This document shows positions 11,440 through 21,088 of a stretch of 64,000 nt of DNA, one piece after another; positions within the stretch are counted from its first letter, which is position 1; each line of letters opens with the position of its first letter. A program made the translations under genes and the position numbers. The notes beneath the pieces were generated by a model. The model saw nothing but the letters and a program-made list of their open reading frames with translations. It was not told where the DNA came from and did no database searches. The stretch comes from Sesamum alatum (Eukaryota; Streptophyta; Magnoliopsida; Lamiales; Pedaliaceae), in contig JACGWO010000005.1 of assembly GCA_034509735.1 (NCBI GenBank), forward strand, positions 22,500,383 through 22,564,382. Direction: 5' to 3'.

Positions 11440-12383
11440 GTCCTAGAAAAAAGATGAATGAATAATGTTCCTCTTGTTTGATGAATGTATATACTCATAT
11501 ATATACATCATTAATGTGATTATTGAAATGTGTCTAGGTTCATCCAAGGGATGTCTAGATACATTCCAATCAATCCTCATTAACCTTCAATCAAGTCTAC
11601 CACTTTACAAAATATGATTAAATCATACCGAGTAAAGGATGCTTGATTGGAGTTGATTTGTTCATTTCCAAAAGGAACAAGTCAACTATATCAACAAGGC
11701 CTATGTGGACGATTTTTGTGCTTCTAAAAGAAGCCAAAATCGGCCATCCATATTTGGCAGAACTAACTTCTCCTAATGTGATTATTGGAATGTATCTAAG
11801 TTCATCCAAGGGATGTCTAGATACATTCCAATCAATCCACATTAATCTTCAATCAAGCCTACCACTTTACAAGGTATGATTTAATCATACCGAGTAAAGG
11901 ATGCTTGATTGGAGTTGATTTGTTCCTCCAAAAGGAACAAGTCAACTATATCAATAAGGCCTATATGGCCGATTTTTGTGCTTCTAAAAGAAGCCATAAT
12001 AGGCCATCCATATTTGGGAGAGGTCTAACTTCTCCCAATTCCAGAAGTTGAATTAATATCCCTCTTGGACCAAGATTTAATGGATCGGGTTTTATTTTAA
12101 TCGAATTACAAAAAGCCTATGAATTAAATCTAATTTAATTCAAGGTCCAATTAAATAATGCCTATGGATCTTTTAATCCAATCAAAAGATCCAAGTCTTT
12201 AATCTCTACTTAATAGATAAATCCCATCTATAAATTAATCGAGGGCCCGATACATTACCGGCCTGTCCATCCAATGGACTATCCCATAAATAATCCAATT
12301 ACTTATCATCTTCCAAATTGACTCCAGCTAGACTTGGGCTCGTGTCCAACAGAAGCCCATTACCATGGGTGGTCGTCTAGCAA
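11440..12383 (-). repeat. LTR fragment of a copia element related to copia-A (copia-E)
   Basis: Blocks match the copia-A LTR in the same order and orientation: CTAGAAAAA-AGATGAAT, the TATA region (ATATATACATCATTAATGTG), GTCTAGGTTCATCCAAGG, the U3 inverted repeats, the AATTAAAAGATCCAA region and CAGCTAGACTTGGGC. It stops abruptly at the GGTCGTCTAGCAA block, where copia-A continues for more than 900 bp. Both the left end (U5/R) and the U3 start are therefore missing. Confidence 0.7.
11516..12037. repeat. 262-bp tandem duplication inside the copia-E LTR
   Basis: Unit 1 (11516-11777) and unit 2 (11778 to about 12037) both begin GTGATTATTG and run through GGATGTCTAGATACATTCC, the two U3 inverted repeats and the AAGAAGCCA-A/TAAT block. 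They differ at scattered positions, so the duplication is not recent. Copia-A, -C and the solo LTR carry only one unit. Confidence 0.75.
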
Positions 12384-12424
12384 AGGTGATTGAAACAATA
12401 TTTAGGACTGAGATTGAAACAAAA

Positions 12425-12853
12425 TTTTAATCATGGTGGATACATAGAACAATCGTTAAGTACAACCCTAACATGACGACTAATGGTTAACTCGACTGAT
12501 CGTACGACTTCTGCAGCAACAGCTTTGCCATCACCTAGCCTCAGGGCCATCTCATCCTTCGTTAGCTTTTTGCTTCTTTGCAGCACTTGCAAATCATTGC
12601 AGATGTGAGCACCATATCTGGTATTCAATCCCAATGAAGCAGAATTAGTTATTATATTTACTTCAACCACAAACATACCTTAATTTGAGAGGAGTTGTGG
12701 GCATTCCCTCTTTCAATGCCTCTTTCCTTGACAAAGCATGCAGACATCATTTTTCTTAGACCGCTGAGAATCCTAGGTCTTCCTTTTCCGTTTTCCCATC
12801 CCCACCGGGGCAATAGGGGCGTTTGGAGCGTGAACAATGGCTGCAACAACCTT
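12425..12853 (-). pseudogene. copia-E gag/protease fragment
   Basis: The minus strand encodes pieces of the nucleocapsid and aspartic protease regions that align with copia-A around 22613-23040. These are the degraded CCHC zinc-knuckle area, a worn protease site reading LNTRYGAHICND where copia-A has VLDTGCGAHICND, and the GDGKA and VVLNDC segments that follow. The protease D and G are altered and the frame is broken. The piece is fused directly to the truncated LTR at 12383-12425, so the RT, RNase H and integrase regions are gone. It is a deletion derivative of a copia element close to copia-A. Confidence 0.7.
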
Positions 12854-13080
12854 CCCCATTCCTCACAGGTACCAAACAAGGTAAAGGTTTTTGTCTGGCG
12901 TGTGTGTTCTCGAGCTATTCCGACTTGTGATAATTTGAAGAAATGGATGCTTGTGGTGAGGAATGGAGTCAATGCTGTAGCTCGGAATCTGAAGATGATA
13001 AACATGCCCTTCTCAAAATTGATTTCGCTCAACAAACATGGGCCCTCAGCCATTTATCTTGTGTTCTGGTCTTCCGGTAA
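12854..13080 (+). pseudogene. LINE ORF2 zf-RVT fragment
   Basis: The frame reads VPNKVKVFVWRVCSRAIPT followed by CDNLKKW and later MPFSKLI, the conserved plant LINE segment just upstream of the zf-RVT zinc-binding domain at the ORF2 C-terminus. The preceding codons in the same open frame (12695-12853) are antisense copia sequence, so the 176-codon frame there is a chimera and not a gene. Neither end of the LINE is recognisable, and the copia-E remnant abuts it directly. Confidence 0.65.
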
Positions 13081-13411
13081 GGGAATTCAGCCATTAATTT
13101 CTCTATTATCAATATTGCTTCATAGAATTTCAATATTTTTTCAAATATTCCGAAAAGCAAGGCAAAATCAGAAAACAAATTATATTTTCCCAAATGGATT
13201 GGGGAAATTGTATATATTTTTATAGTTTCAGTGGACAAAGTGTTTGCATATACCTCTTATAAAAGAAGAGGGATATAGCTTTGTCGAATTCTAATTTCAA
13301 TGCGTTCTTCTGCTTTTGATAGACAGAGAATAATAGAAGCATACATATGTTTTTATTTAGTTTTATTAAGATGTTTGATTTTGTGTTTTGTATTAATATA
13401 AAATAAATAAA
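13081..13411. other. AT-rich spacer without genes
   Basis: No coding sequence or repeat end is recognised in this interval. Confidence 0.4.
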
Positions 13412-13774
13412 GGGGATAATTACACTCCGCTCCTTTGAGGTTTAGTGTAATTACACGTAGACCTTCTGTAGTTTGGAAAATTACATCTACTACCTCTGAG
13501 GTTTGCTTCTGTCTAACAAATAGGTTCCTTTGTTTGTCAAAATTCACCAAAACTTTTGATATTAGCAAAAAAAACCTCATGAAAATTGATATTTACTATC
13601 GATTAACTTATTACTGACTTATTGTAGGTCAAACAAACCTTTTTATGATCAAACTACCTTTTATGCATCTTCACACATTAATGAATGTAATGAGGCATAT
13701 TTTCACTGGTATAATGGTTGTTTAGTCAGAAAAAATTTGTTTGACCTACAATAAGTCAATAATAAGTCAATCGA
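13412..13774. mobile_element. MITE family M2, left part, split by LINE-1
   Basis: It starts GGGGATAATTACACTCC and matches the complete M2 copy at 3508-4045 (GTGTAATTACAC, CTGTCTAACAAA, GATTAACTTATTACTGACTTA). It breaks off at CAATAATAAGTCAATCGA, where LINE-1 begins. The missing part resumes at 43435. Confidence 0.8.
13757..13774. repeat. LINE-1 target-site duplication, left copy
   Basis: CAATAATAAGTCAATCGA, identical over 18 bp to 43435-43452 on the other side of LINE-1. Confidence 0.92.
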
Positions 13775-14140
13775 CAAAGCCGTTATGATTTCCCTCCCCC
13801 TTCTCTCTAGAATATGGGCCTTTCCACCCACTTTCTCTCTCTAGAATCCCGACTGCCAGACACCGCCGCCGGTCTTCTTCACCGACGGCAACCTCCCTCC
13901 ATTCAGGCGAACCTCTCCCTCCGAACACCCTTCAAAGTTGCCAGCCACGCTCCCCCACGCGTCCCTGACAGTGCCCACCTACCACCACTTCCAGGTCCGC
14001 CGTCTCCTTCACCTTGCTTGACTACCCACCTCCGACCACCTTTGGCGGACGTGAGACCATCCCCCACAACCCCTTGACCCCCATTTCATTTCCCCTCACT
14101 CAATTTCAGCATCCCACCTTCACAACCAGATGATCTGCCA
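13775..14140 (+). promoter_or_regulatory. LINE-1 5' UTR / internal promoter region
   Basis: A C/T-rich, locally GC-rich leader (CCCTCCCCCTTCTCTCT, repeated CTCTCTAGAAT) runs from the TSD to the first ORF1 ATG. LINE promoters lie in the 5' UTR, so this is the probable promoter. The 87-codon frame at 13814-14077 is proline-rich composition, not a recognised protein. Confidence 0.5.
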
Positions 14141-16243
14141 TGGCTGACCAACCATCCACCTCTAATCCTAACCCACCTCCTGCACCACCTCCACCCCTCC
14201 TACCCCAGCTCCTCCTACCAACAAACGATCCTATGCCAATATTGTCCAGAACCTCCCCCTAGCTTACTTCCAACACGACCCTGCGAGAGCTACAAAAAAG
14301 ATTTTCCAAGAGGATTCCCTGCAAGAGATTGGAACAATATCCAAGTACAAGGGACTTCCAAGCATTACATATACTGAAGATGAGACTTCGCAATTGTCGG
14401 ATAGATAGAAGTTTACACTTATTATAAGTTCTCTCATGGGCTCCCTAATCTGAATTTCCTTCGCAGAGGATTGTTAAACGTGCTTTACAAGGTTCTGTAA
14501 ATGTTGGACCACTTAATCTAAAGCATGTCTTGATCATGCTCTCAAATGAGGAGAATTATTCAAGATTATGGTTGCGAGGGGAATGGTCGTTTGACGGATT
14601 TCCTATGCGCATTTTCAAATAGACTCCTGACTTCGACCCACACATTGAATCTCCAATTGCCCCTGTCTGGCTCAGACTACCTGATCTTCCCTGCCACTTA
14701 TTCGATGCATTGTTTAGTATAGCCAAGCAGATTGGAAAGCCGTTAAGAATGGATAAGGCCACTGCAGACTTCTCTAGACCCAACCTGGCCAGAATTTGTG
14801 TTCAAGTTGATCTTACTGCTCCAAGGATTCAACAGATTTTCCTTAATTTCAGGCAGAGAACCATAAAACAACAAGTCATATATGAGAACTGTCCAATGTA
14901 CTGCAATGTATGCAAGCATTTGGGTCATGACCACATAACCTGTCTCTTCAATGGATCATTAGAGCAAGTACAAAGTGAACCGAACATAAGGAACAACGAA
15001 GCTCACAACCAGCAACAAGAAAATAATGAGGACCTAAGATTGGCACTAAATACAAGGAGAAAAGGTAAAAAAGTTCTGTTTGGCAACGAACCTCAAGCTG
15101 AGGAGAACAACAACGGCTCTGATGCTGCTACTGACACTGGAAACAAATAGGTAACTGTAGGTAATTCTAACCCCGTGCCTAATGTTCTAAATGATGATAT
15201 TACTCATGAGCATGATGGGAATACTGGACACATTGTTGTTGGGAATGTTGATACTAATTCTGTGCATGATGTGAACACTGGTATGCTTGCTGTTGAGACT
15301 GCTGAGATTAATATTGTTATGTCTGTTAATGAGATGGTTAATATTGATGCTATTGATGATAATATGGGTAAAAAAAACTGGCATGCCTGAGTCTTATATG
15401 AACTTAACTACGGCCTGTGAGCCCAGTAATATGCTTGTTGTGAATCATGGTTCTGATGGGGATGATGACTTCAATTATATATGATGATCCCTTAATTGCT
15501 GCTCTTCTTGATAAAAACTGGGATGAGGAATTGAACACAAGGAAAAACAATAGTGATATTATTGCAAACATTGAAGCTATTAATGAAATTTTAGAAAGGG
15601 CTGCCTTTAAAAACACCAGAAAAAAAATCAGAAATTGTCTACCTGCCTAAGCACTGAAGCCAGAAACATCCCTAGCCCTGCCACTATTGGAAGCATACCC
15701 AAGACATCTACAGCCCCCCATACTATGTCTCCTATAACCAAACAAAATTTTGAAAAAGAAAACACAAGTCATTATGCTATCCCAAGTGAATCTGAAGAAG
15801 ATGAACCCACCCCCATCTTTAACCGTTTCCAAAGCTTAGAAGACCTAAATGGTGCTGACCCCAGCAATGAAATGGTGCAAAACACTACTTTTTCCAATGA
15901 AACTGGAACACTAAACCTTAACACCACCAATCAAGAGACTCAACCAACCCAAACTACTCCTGTTACCAACAACAATTACACTTCTTTTGACACTAATGAA
16001 GAATTTGATAAAATAATGGTAGCCACCTCCAACATACAACACTTAGGAGACCAAGGACCCCACAGAGCTTCAACCATCTTCCATAATCAGGAAAAAACTA
16101 CCTCAGATTCCTCACATATTCATACCCAAGAACGGGAACATACTGTTACCTTCACTGAATCTACAGAGAATGACAAACATAAAAGGAATAAATCACAGGA
16201 ACAGATTGTTAATATTAATGCAAGCAAAACTGGAGGAAAATAA
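14141..16243 (+). pseudogene. LINE-1 ORF1 (nucleic-acid-binding gag-like protein, DUF4283/CCHC type)
   Basis: The likely start is the ATG at 14141 (MADQPSTSNP), followed by a proline-rich stretch, a frameshift and a decayed DUF4283-like region. About 14540-14900 reads SRLWLRGEWSFDGFPM, PVWLRLPDLP and SIAKQIGKPLRMDKAT, the typical ORF1 linker of angiosperm L1 elements. The zinc knuckle at 14901-14942 is C-x2-C-x4-H-x4-C (CNVCKHLGHDHITC). A hydrophilic, low-complexity C-terminal half continues in shifted frames to 16243. ORF1 proteins bind the LINE RNA in the retrotransposition particle. Internal stops (for example near 14408 and 14623) and at least three frame changes make this a pseudogene. 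ORF2 begins 77 bp downstream. Confidence 0.75.
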
Positions 16244-16320
16244 AAAAAATCAAAACAATCACCACACACCACTACAAAAAGACATACAAGATCCTCATCC
16301 TCCTCATCCCAACAATTTTA

Positions 16321-17987
16321 ATGTTTAAAATCATAATTTGGAATGTTAGAGGAATTGGAAAAACTGAAAAACAAAAAATTATCTTTAATATTTGCACTGA
16401 TAAAAGACCTAAAATCCTGGTTTTGCTGGACCCCTTTGTATAGAAGGATGTAGCTTTCTTCACCCATAGATTTGGTTTTAACTCTCTCATATCCAACATG
16501 AACAATAAAATCTGGTGTTTTGCTGCCTATGGCACTAATATACAAGTCATTATAGACAACCCCCCAATTTCTGCATGTGAAAATTACTTCTGGTATTCTA
16601 CAAGAACCTATCTACAACACTTTTGTATATGCAAAATGCTATAGAACACCAAGGAGACTCCTCTGGGATAAACTAAACAGTCTCTCCATTGATGAGGTCT
16701 CATGGCTGGTGGGGGGAGATTTCAACACTATTCTGCATACAGAGGAAAATTGTGGGGGTGTGATGAACACACTTGGATCAATGGAGGATTTTGGAGATAT
16801 GATGATGGAAACAGGATTGATTGGTGCAGGCTTTGAGGGGGAACTATATACATGGACCAATAATAGAATATGGAAAAAGGCTGGACAGAGTACTCTACTA
16901 AAAAGAATGGGTTGATCTCTTTAATAAAACCAGAGTCTCACACGTAGCCAGAAGGAAGTCAGACCACCACCCTCTTCTTATTATGGTTGAGAAAACCACA
17001 TAGAGATGCCCATCTTCATTCAGATTCCAAAATATGTGGGTCAGACACCATACCTTCCTAGAAACAACCCAAAAAGCATGGAACCTTCCCACACCCGGCT
17101 ATGGGATGTATAAACTGCAGCAAAAGCTCTACAGACTTAAAGACACTCTGAGAGTTGGAACATTCAAACTTTTGGCAATATTTTCTGTGCTGTTGAGAAA
17201 GCTAAGCAAGAGGTTAACCTGGCTAAAAGAACATTTGACCATGACCCTACTGAAGACAACAAGATTTCCCTAAATAGATGTAATGCAATCCTCATACAAG
17301 CCCTCACTATGGAATCTGAATACTGGAAGCAAAAAAACAACTGCAAATGGCTTGAAGTAGGGGAGCGTAATACCAAAAACTTCCACTCTCTTGTCAAGAA
17401 GAAAAGTCTCAAATCTCACATTCACAGAATTTTTGATGGCAACAAAAAGATTACTGAAGCTGCTGCCATCAAATTATTTGCTGCAAACTATTTCAAAGCT
17501 CTCCTGACAGAAAGGGCACAAGGAGCAGGGCAGTTTGAACCTCTTTCAATCTTCCCCAAATACCTGAAACCTTTGTTGCAACCATGTGTAACCCACCAAC
17601 ATTGGAAGAACTTAAAACGGTGGTGTTTAGCATTGACAAAGACAGTGTGGCAGGACCATATGGGTTTACATCATCATTCTATCAGACATGCTGGGACTTT
17701 ATTCAGCATGACCTTATGGAGGCTGCGCAAGATTATTTCAAGGGCACACCTATGCCTAGGAGCTTCACTACCACCTCATCATTCTAACACTGGAAGAACG
17801 TAAAATGGTGGTGTTTAGCACTGACAAAGACAGTGTGGCAGAACCATATGGGTTTACATCATCATTCTATCAGACATGCTGGGACTTCATTCAGCATGAC
17901 CTTATGGAGGCTGCACAAGATTATTTCAAGGGCACACCTATGCCTAGGAGCTTCACTGCCACCTCAATAGTCATGATACCCAAAACA
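16321..17987 (+). pseudogene. LINE-1 ORF2, part 1: AP-type endonuclease and start of reverse transcriptase
   Basis: The ATG at 16321 opens FKIIIWNVRGIGK, the conserved start of the L1 endonuclease. Farther on, WLVGGDFNTIL, the E of the EENCGG block and LYTWTNNRIW mark the catalytic core. An in-frame TAG lies at about 16441, and frame changes follow near 16577 and 16910. The segment continues through the linker (TKNFHSLVKKK) into the N-terminus of RT (KDSVAGPYGFTSSFYQ), carries a 188-bp tandem duplication there, and ends at IVMIPK where copia-A is inserted. The endonuclease nicks target DNA and RT primes from the nick; this copy can do neither. Confidence 0.8.
17599..17974. repeat. 188-bp tandem duplication in LINE-1 RT
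   Basis: Two adjacent 188-bp units (about 17599-17786 and 17787-17974) encode the same RT peptide, VVFS-DKDSVA-PYGFTSSFY to MPRSFT. The units differ at a handful of sites. As 188 is not a multiple of three, the second unit is out of frame with the first. Confidence 0.9.
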
Positions 17988-20215
17988 TGAAGGACAAGCG
18001 GATCCGCCCGGGAGCGCGAGCGGAAGCGAGAAAGGCGAGAAAGTGCGTAAATTTAAATCAAATTCAAAATACGCGAATCCCAAGGGGTGTACCCTTGGGT
18101 GCTCAACCGGGCGTTCGATGTAGGATGTGTAAATATTAAAACATATATTTAAACACATAGGGCATAGATATGTAAATCAAATCAATCAAAGCGTAATAAA
18201 CCGTTACCTTTGATTGTTTAGCGTATGCTCCCGACTACTAGCGTTGTTCCTTCTCCGGAATGCTCACGAAATCCAAACGTATGGATTCTCCAAAGGTGAT
18301 CCACACCACACCGGAAGAAACACACGTTCTTCTTGCTAGAAAAGAATGGGTTTAGGAAGGAATCGGTTTAAGAGAAGAACACTATGAATTAGTGTTCTCT
18401 TAAACTTACTTTGTTCTTCTTCTTGATTCAAAATCAAGTGAAGAACACAAGTGTAAGAGAGGGAGGGAGCACGAAATTTTGAGAGAGAGGAGAGGATTTT
18501 TGTCTTCTCTTTTTCCTAGAAAAAGATGAATAATGAATCACTTATGCTTGGTGTTGTATATACTCCTATATATACATAATTAATGTGATTATTGAAATGT
18601 GTCTAGGTTCATCCAAGGATGTCTAGATTCATTCCAATCAATCACCATCAATTCTTCAATCAAGCCTACCAAAATTTATGGTATGATCAAATCATACCAA
18701 AAAGGAAGAGCTTGATTAGAGTTGATTTGTCTCTTTCCAAAAGAGACAAGTCAACATACCACCTAGCATGAAACATGGCTGATTTTGCTTCCTCCAAGGG
18801 AGCATGTCGGCCATGTTTAATTAAGGGAAGAAGTCCAACTTCTTCCTATTCCAAATTAGGAATTATTTCTCCTCTCGGGTATAATTTAACGGACCGGGTT
18901 TTATCGTAATCCAATTATGACAAACTCAACATTAAATCTAATTTAATGTCCATTTAAATTATTCCCGTTGGTCTTTTAATCCAATTAAAAGATCCAACGT
19001 CTCAACATCTCAACTTTCCATATTTAATCGAAAATTCAATTTACCGATTAAATGAAAGCCCGATACAATATCGGCCCGTCCATCCAATGGACTTTCCCTT
19101 AAGTAATCTAATTACTTATTTTATCCTTCGAGATTGACTCCAAGTCGATCTCTCAACCTCCTCGGTGATTTGTGTGTGACCCTTTAGGTTCACCCTCAGC
19201 TAGACTTGGGCCCGTGTCCCACAAGGGCCCGTTACCATGGGTGGCCGTCTAGCAACGGTCCATGGCACTAGAGACTAGGTGAATTGGCATGAACATTTAG
19301 GCGCCGATTCCGTACGGGTATGATCCTTCCGTCTACCGTCTCCCGGCCTTAGTCTAGGGTATGGAATTGGGCATCGGTTCCCATCCTTGACTAGGCATCT
19401 ATGCTTAATACTCGAGACCACGTATGCTTCATTGCGTCGACACAGGAAACCATTCCCTGTTCGACCAACCACTGTGGCCACAGCTTCAAACAGCATGAAC
19501 GTGTCTCCGAGTGCATAGGAGATACCTCTGTCACATACTGACAGGGGACGGATCCTCTTCTTGGAATCCACCGTCCTCGCTACACATTCTGACTGCACTG
19601 GACAAGGCTTATAATGACCATCTTACAGAATGATCACCTCTCGCCAGATCCAAGATACAGCCGTCCTGTGCATGCGACTGCCATGATCCCTCAAGTCTGA
19701 GGATTACTCCCGTACTATCGGAACCGGGGAAAACCAATCATACCGACCAAGCCTCCAAGGCTTCCATATGATGATCCCCGCGAGTCAGTCCAGTCGGCTC
19801 GACCCCAGTCGACCAACCCATCAAGATCGTGTAGGCGTCCCACGCCTGTCGCCGATGAAACACGGCACTCATCCAATGAACACGACTCTTGACGCAAGTC
19901 TCAATAGGACTCTCGATGCCCTGTCTCGAGGTCCTCGACTTGGAACATTTCAGACCCAACTCTTAATCAGTTGGTTTCATGACCACCATCCAATGCGTGG
20001 CCCAACTGCACGAGTTGTTATCCATGGTCTGTGGGCTTTGTTGCGATATAAGTTAAACACCATTTTAACAAATGTAAGATGAGCGCAACAAAGAAGGTAC
20101 CATTGGTGACGAACACTCATCTTATTCATCACATAATAATATTACATTCACATCAAGTTGTCGGATAGGTTACAAATTGCCAAACCTATTGGCTTTCTGG
20201 TCACCTATTCCAACA
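17988..20215 (-). repeat. copia-A 3' LTR
   Basis: A 2228-bp LTR. On the sense (minus) strand it contains inverted repeats in U3 at 18721-18755 and 18680-18698, a TATA-like TATATATA near 18566-18576, a CT-rich transcribed leader, and a perfect hairpin (18079-18099) shortly before its end. The 107-codon frame 19598 to 19275 recurs in the other intact LTRs but looks like sequence conservation by recency, not a gene. Confidence 0.92.
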
Positions 20216-20230
20216 ATCTCCCACTTGACC
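20216..20230 (-). promoter_or_regulatory. copia-A polypurine tract
   Basis: The sense strand reads GGTCAAGTGGGAGAT immediately upstream of the 3' LTR, the standard position for plus-strand DNA priming. The same sequence precedes the 3' LTRs of copia-B and copia-C. Confidence 0.85.
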
Positions 20231-20299
20231 TAAAGCCAATCACCCATTGACCTCGAACCTCTTATTCAGATGGTGAGTATGGGCAACTTGCGACATGGG

Positions 20300-21088
20300 C
20301 TTAGCAAGTGGATCTGCTATGTTTTCTGCGGAGCTGACTCGGTCCAACCGAACGTCAGTCCTGCTATCCATCTCTCTAAGTAGATGGTAGCGTCTAAGAA
20401 TATGCTTGGATCGTGATGAGATCTCGGTTCCTTTGCTAGCGCTATCGCCCCGTTGTTATCATGAAAGATAATTACAGGCTTAGCAATGCTAGGTACTACA
20501 TCCAACCCTTGGATGTAGCTCATCAACCAAACCACTCCTTAGCAGCTTCCAAAGCCGCTATGTATTCAAAACTCTATGGTGGAGTCCGTCGTGGTAGCCT
20601 ATTTGGAACTCTTCCAAGTAACCACGCCACCATTTAGTCTAAATACAAAACCATACTGAGACTTGGCATCATCGTCATCCGACTGGAAGCTACCGTCGCT
20701 ATAGCCTTCCAGTATCAACTCTCTACCGCCGTAGATCAAGAACATGTCCTTAGTCCTTTTTCAGGTACTTCAGGATAGTCTTGACTGCACTCCAGTGAAA
20801 TCGGCTAGTTACGCTCAAAGCGAAAGCCACATCAGGTCTAGTGCACTGAACAACATACTGTATGTTGCCTACGGCTGAAGCATATGGATGTCCTACATCC
20901 GTTTAAGTTCCTCATCAGTCTTAGGAGAATGCTTCTTGGATAACTTAATTTCATGCCTCATATACGAGGACTGGGCCATTCCTAACATCCTTCTAGATCT
21001 ATCCTTGTAGATCTTGATGCCAAGGATGTGTATGCCTCGCCCATATCCTTCATAGAGAATTGCGTTGACAACCAAGCTTTAGTGTTAC
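20300..21088 (-). pseudogene. copia-A reverse transcriptase remnant and RNase H
   Basis: On the minus strand, 21075-20893 encodes the RT segment with ILGIKIYKDRSRRMLGMAQSS followed after a deletion by KLSKKHSPKTDEELKRM. Downstream fragments match the RNase H region of copia-B and copia-C: AKSQYGFVF area, then IIFHDNNGAIALAKEPRSHH at 20535-20317. RT copies the genomic RNA into cDNA and RNase H removes the RNA strand. Compared with copia-C, 57 bp (19 codons) are missing at about 20960-20965, and several frameshifts separate the blocks. The frame ends close to the polypurine tract, as usual for copia elements. Confidence 0.8.

Noticed and set aside
12695..13225. 176-codon plus-strand frame as a single gene
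   Set aside because: Its first part is antisense to copia-E gag/protease and its second part is a LINE fragment. It is a chance fusion.
13814..14077. 87-codon proline-rich frame in the LINE-1 5' UTR
   Set aside because: Composition-driven; it precedes the recognisable ORF1 and has no LINE protein motif.
15635..16243. 202-codon frame as an independent gene
   Set aside because: It lies between the LINE-1 ORF1 zinc knuckle and ORF2, is low-complexity and hydrophilic, and fits the ORF1 C-terminal region after frameshifts.
19275..19598. 107-codon frame in the copia-A LTR, also open in the solo LTR (32404-32727)
   Set aside because: It is broken in copia-C LTRs and shortened in the other copia-A LTR. 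Its similarity between copies equals that of surrounding LTR sequence, so it does not look selected.
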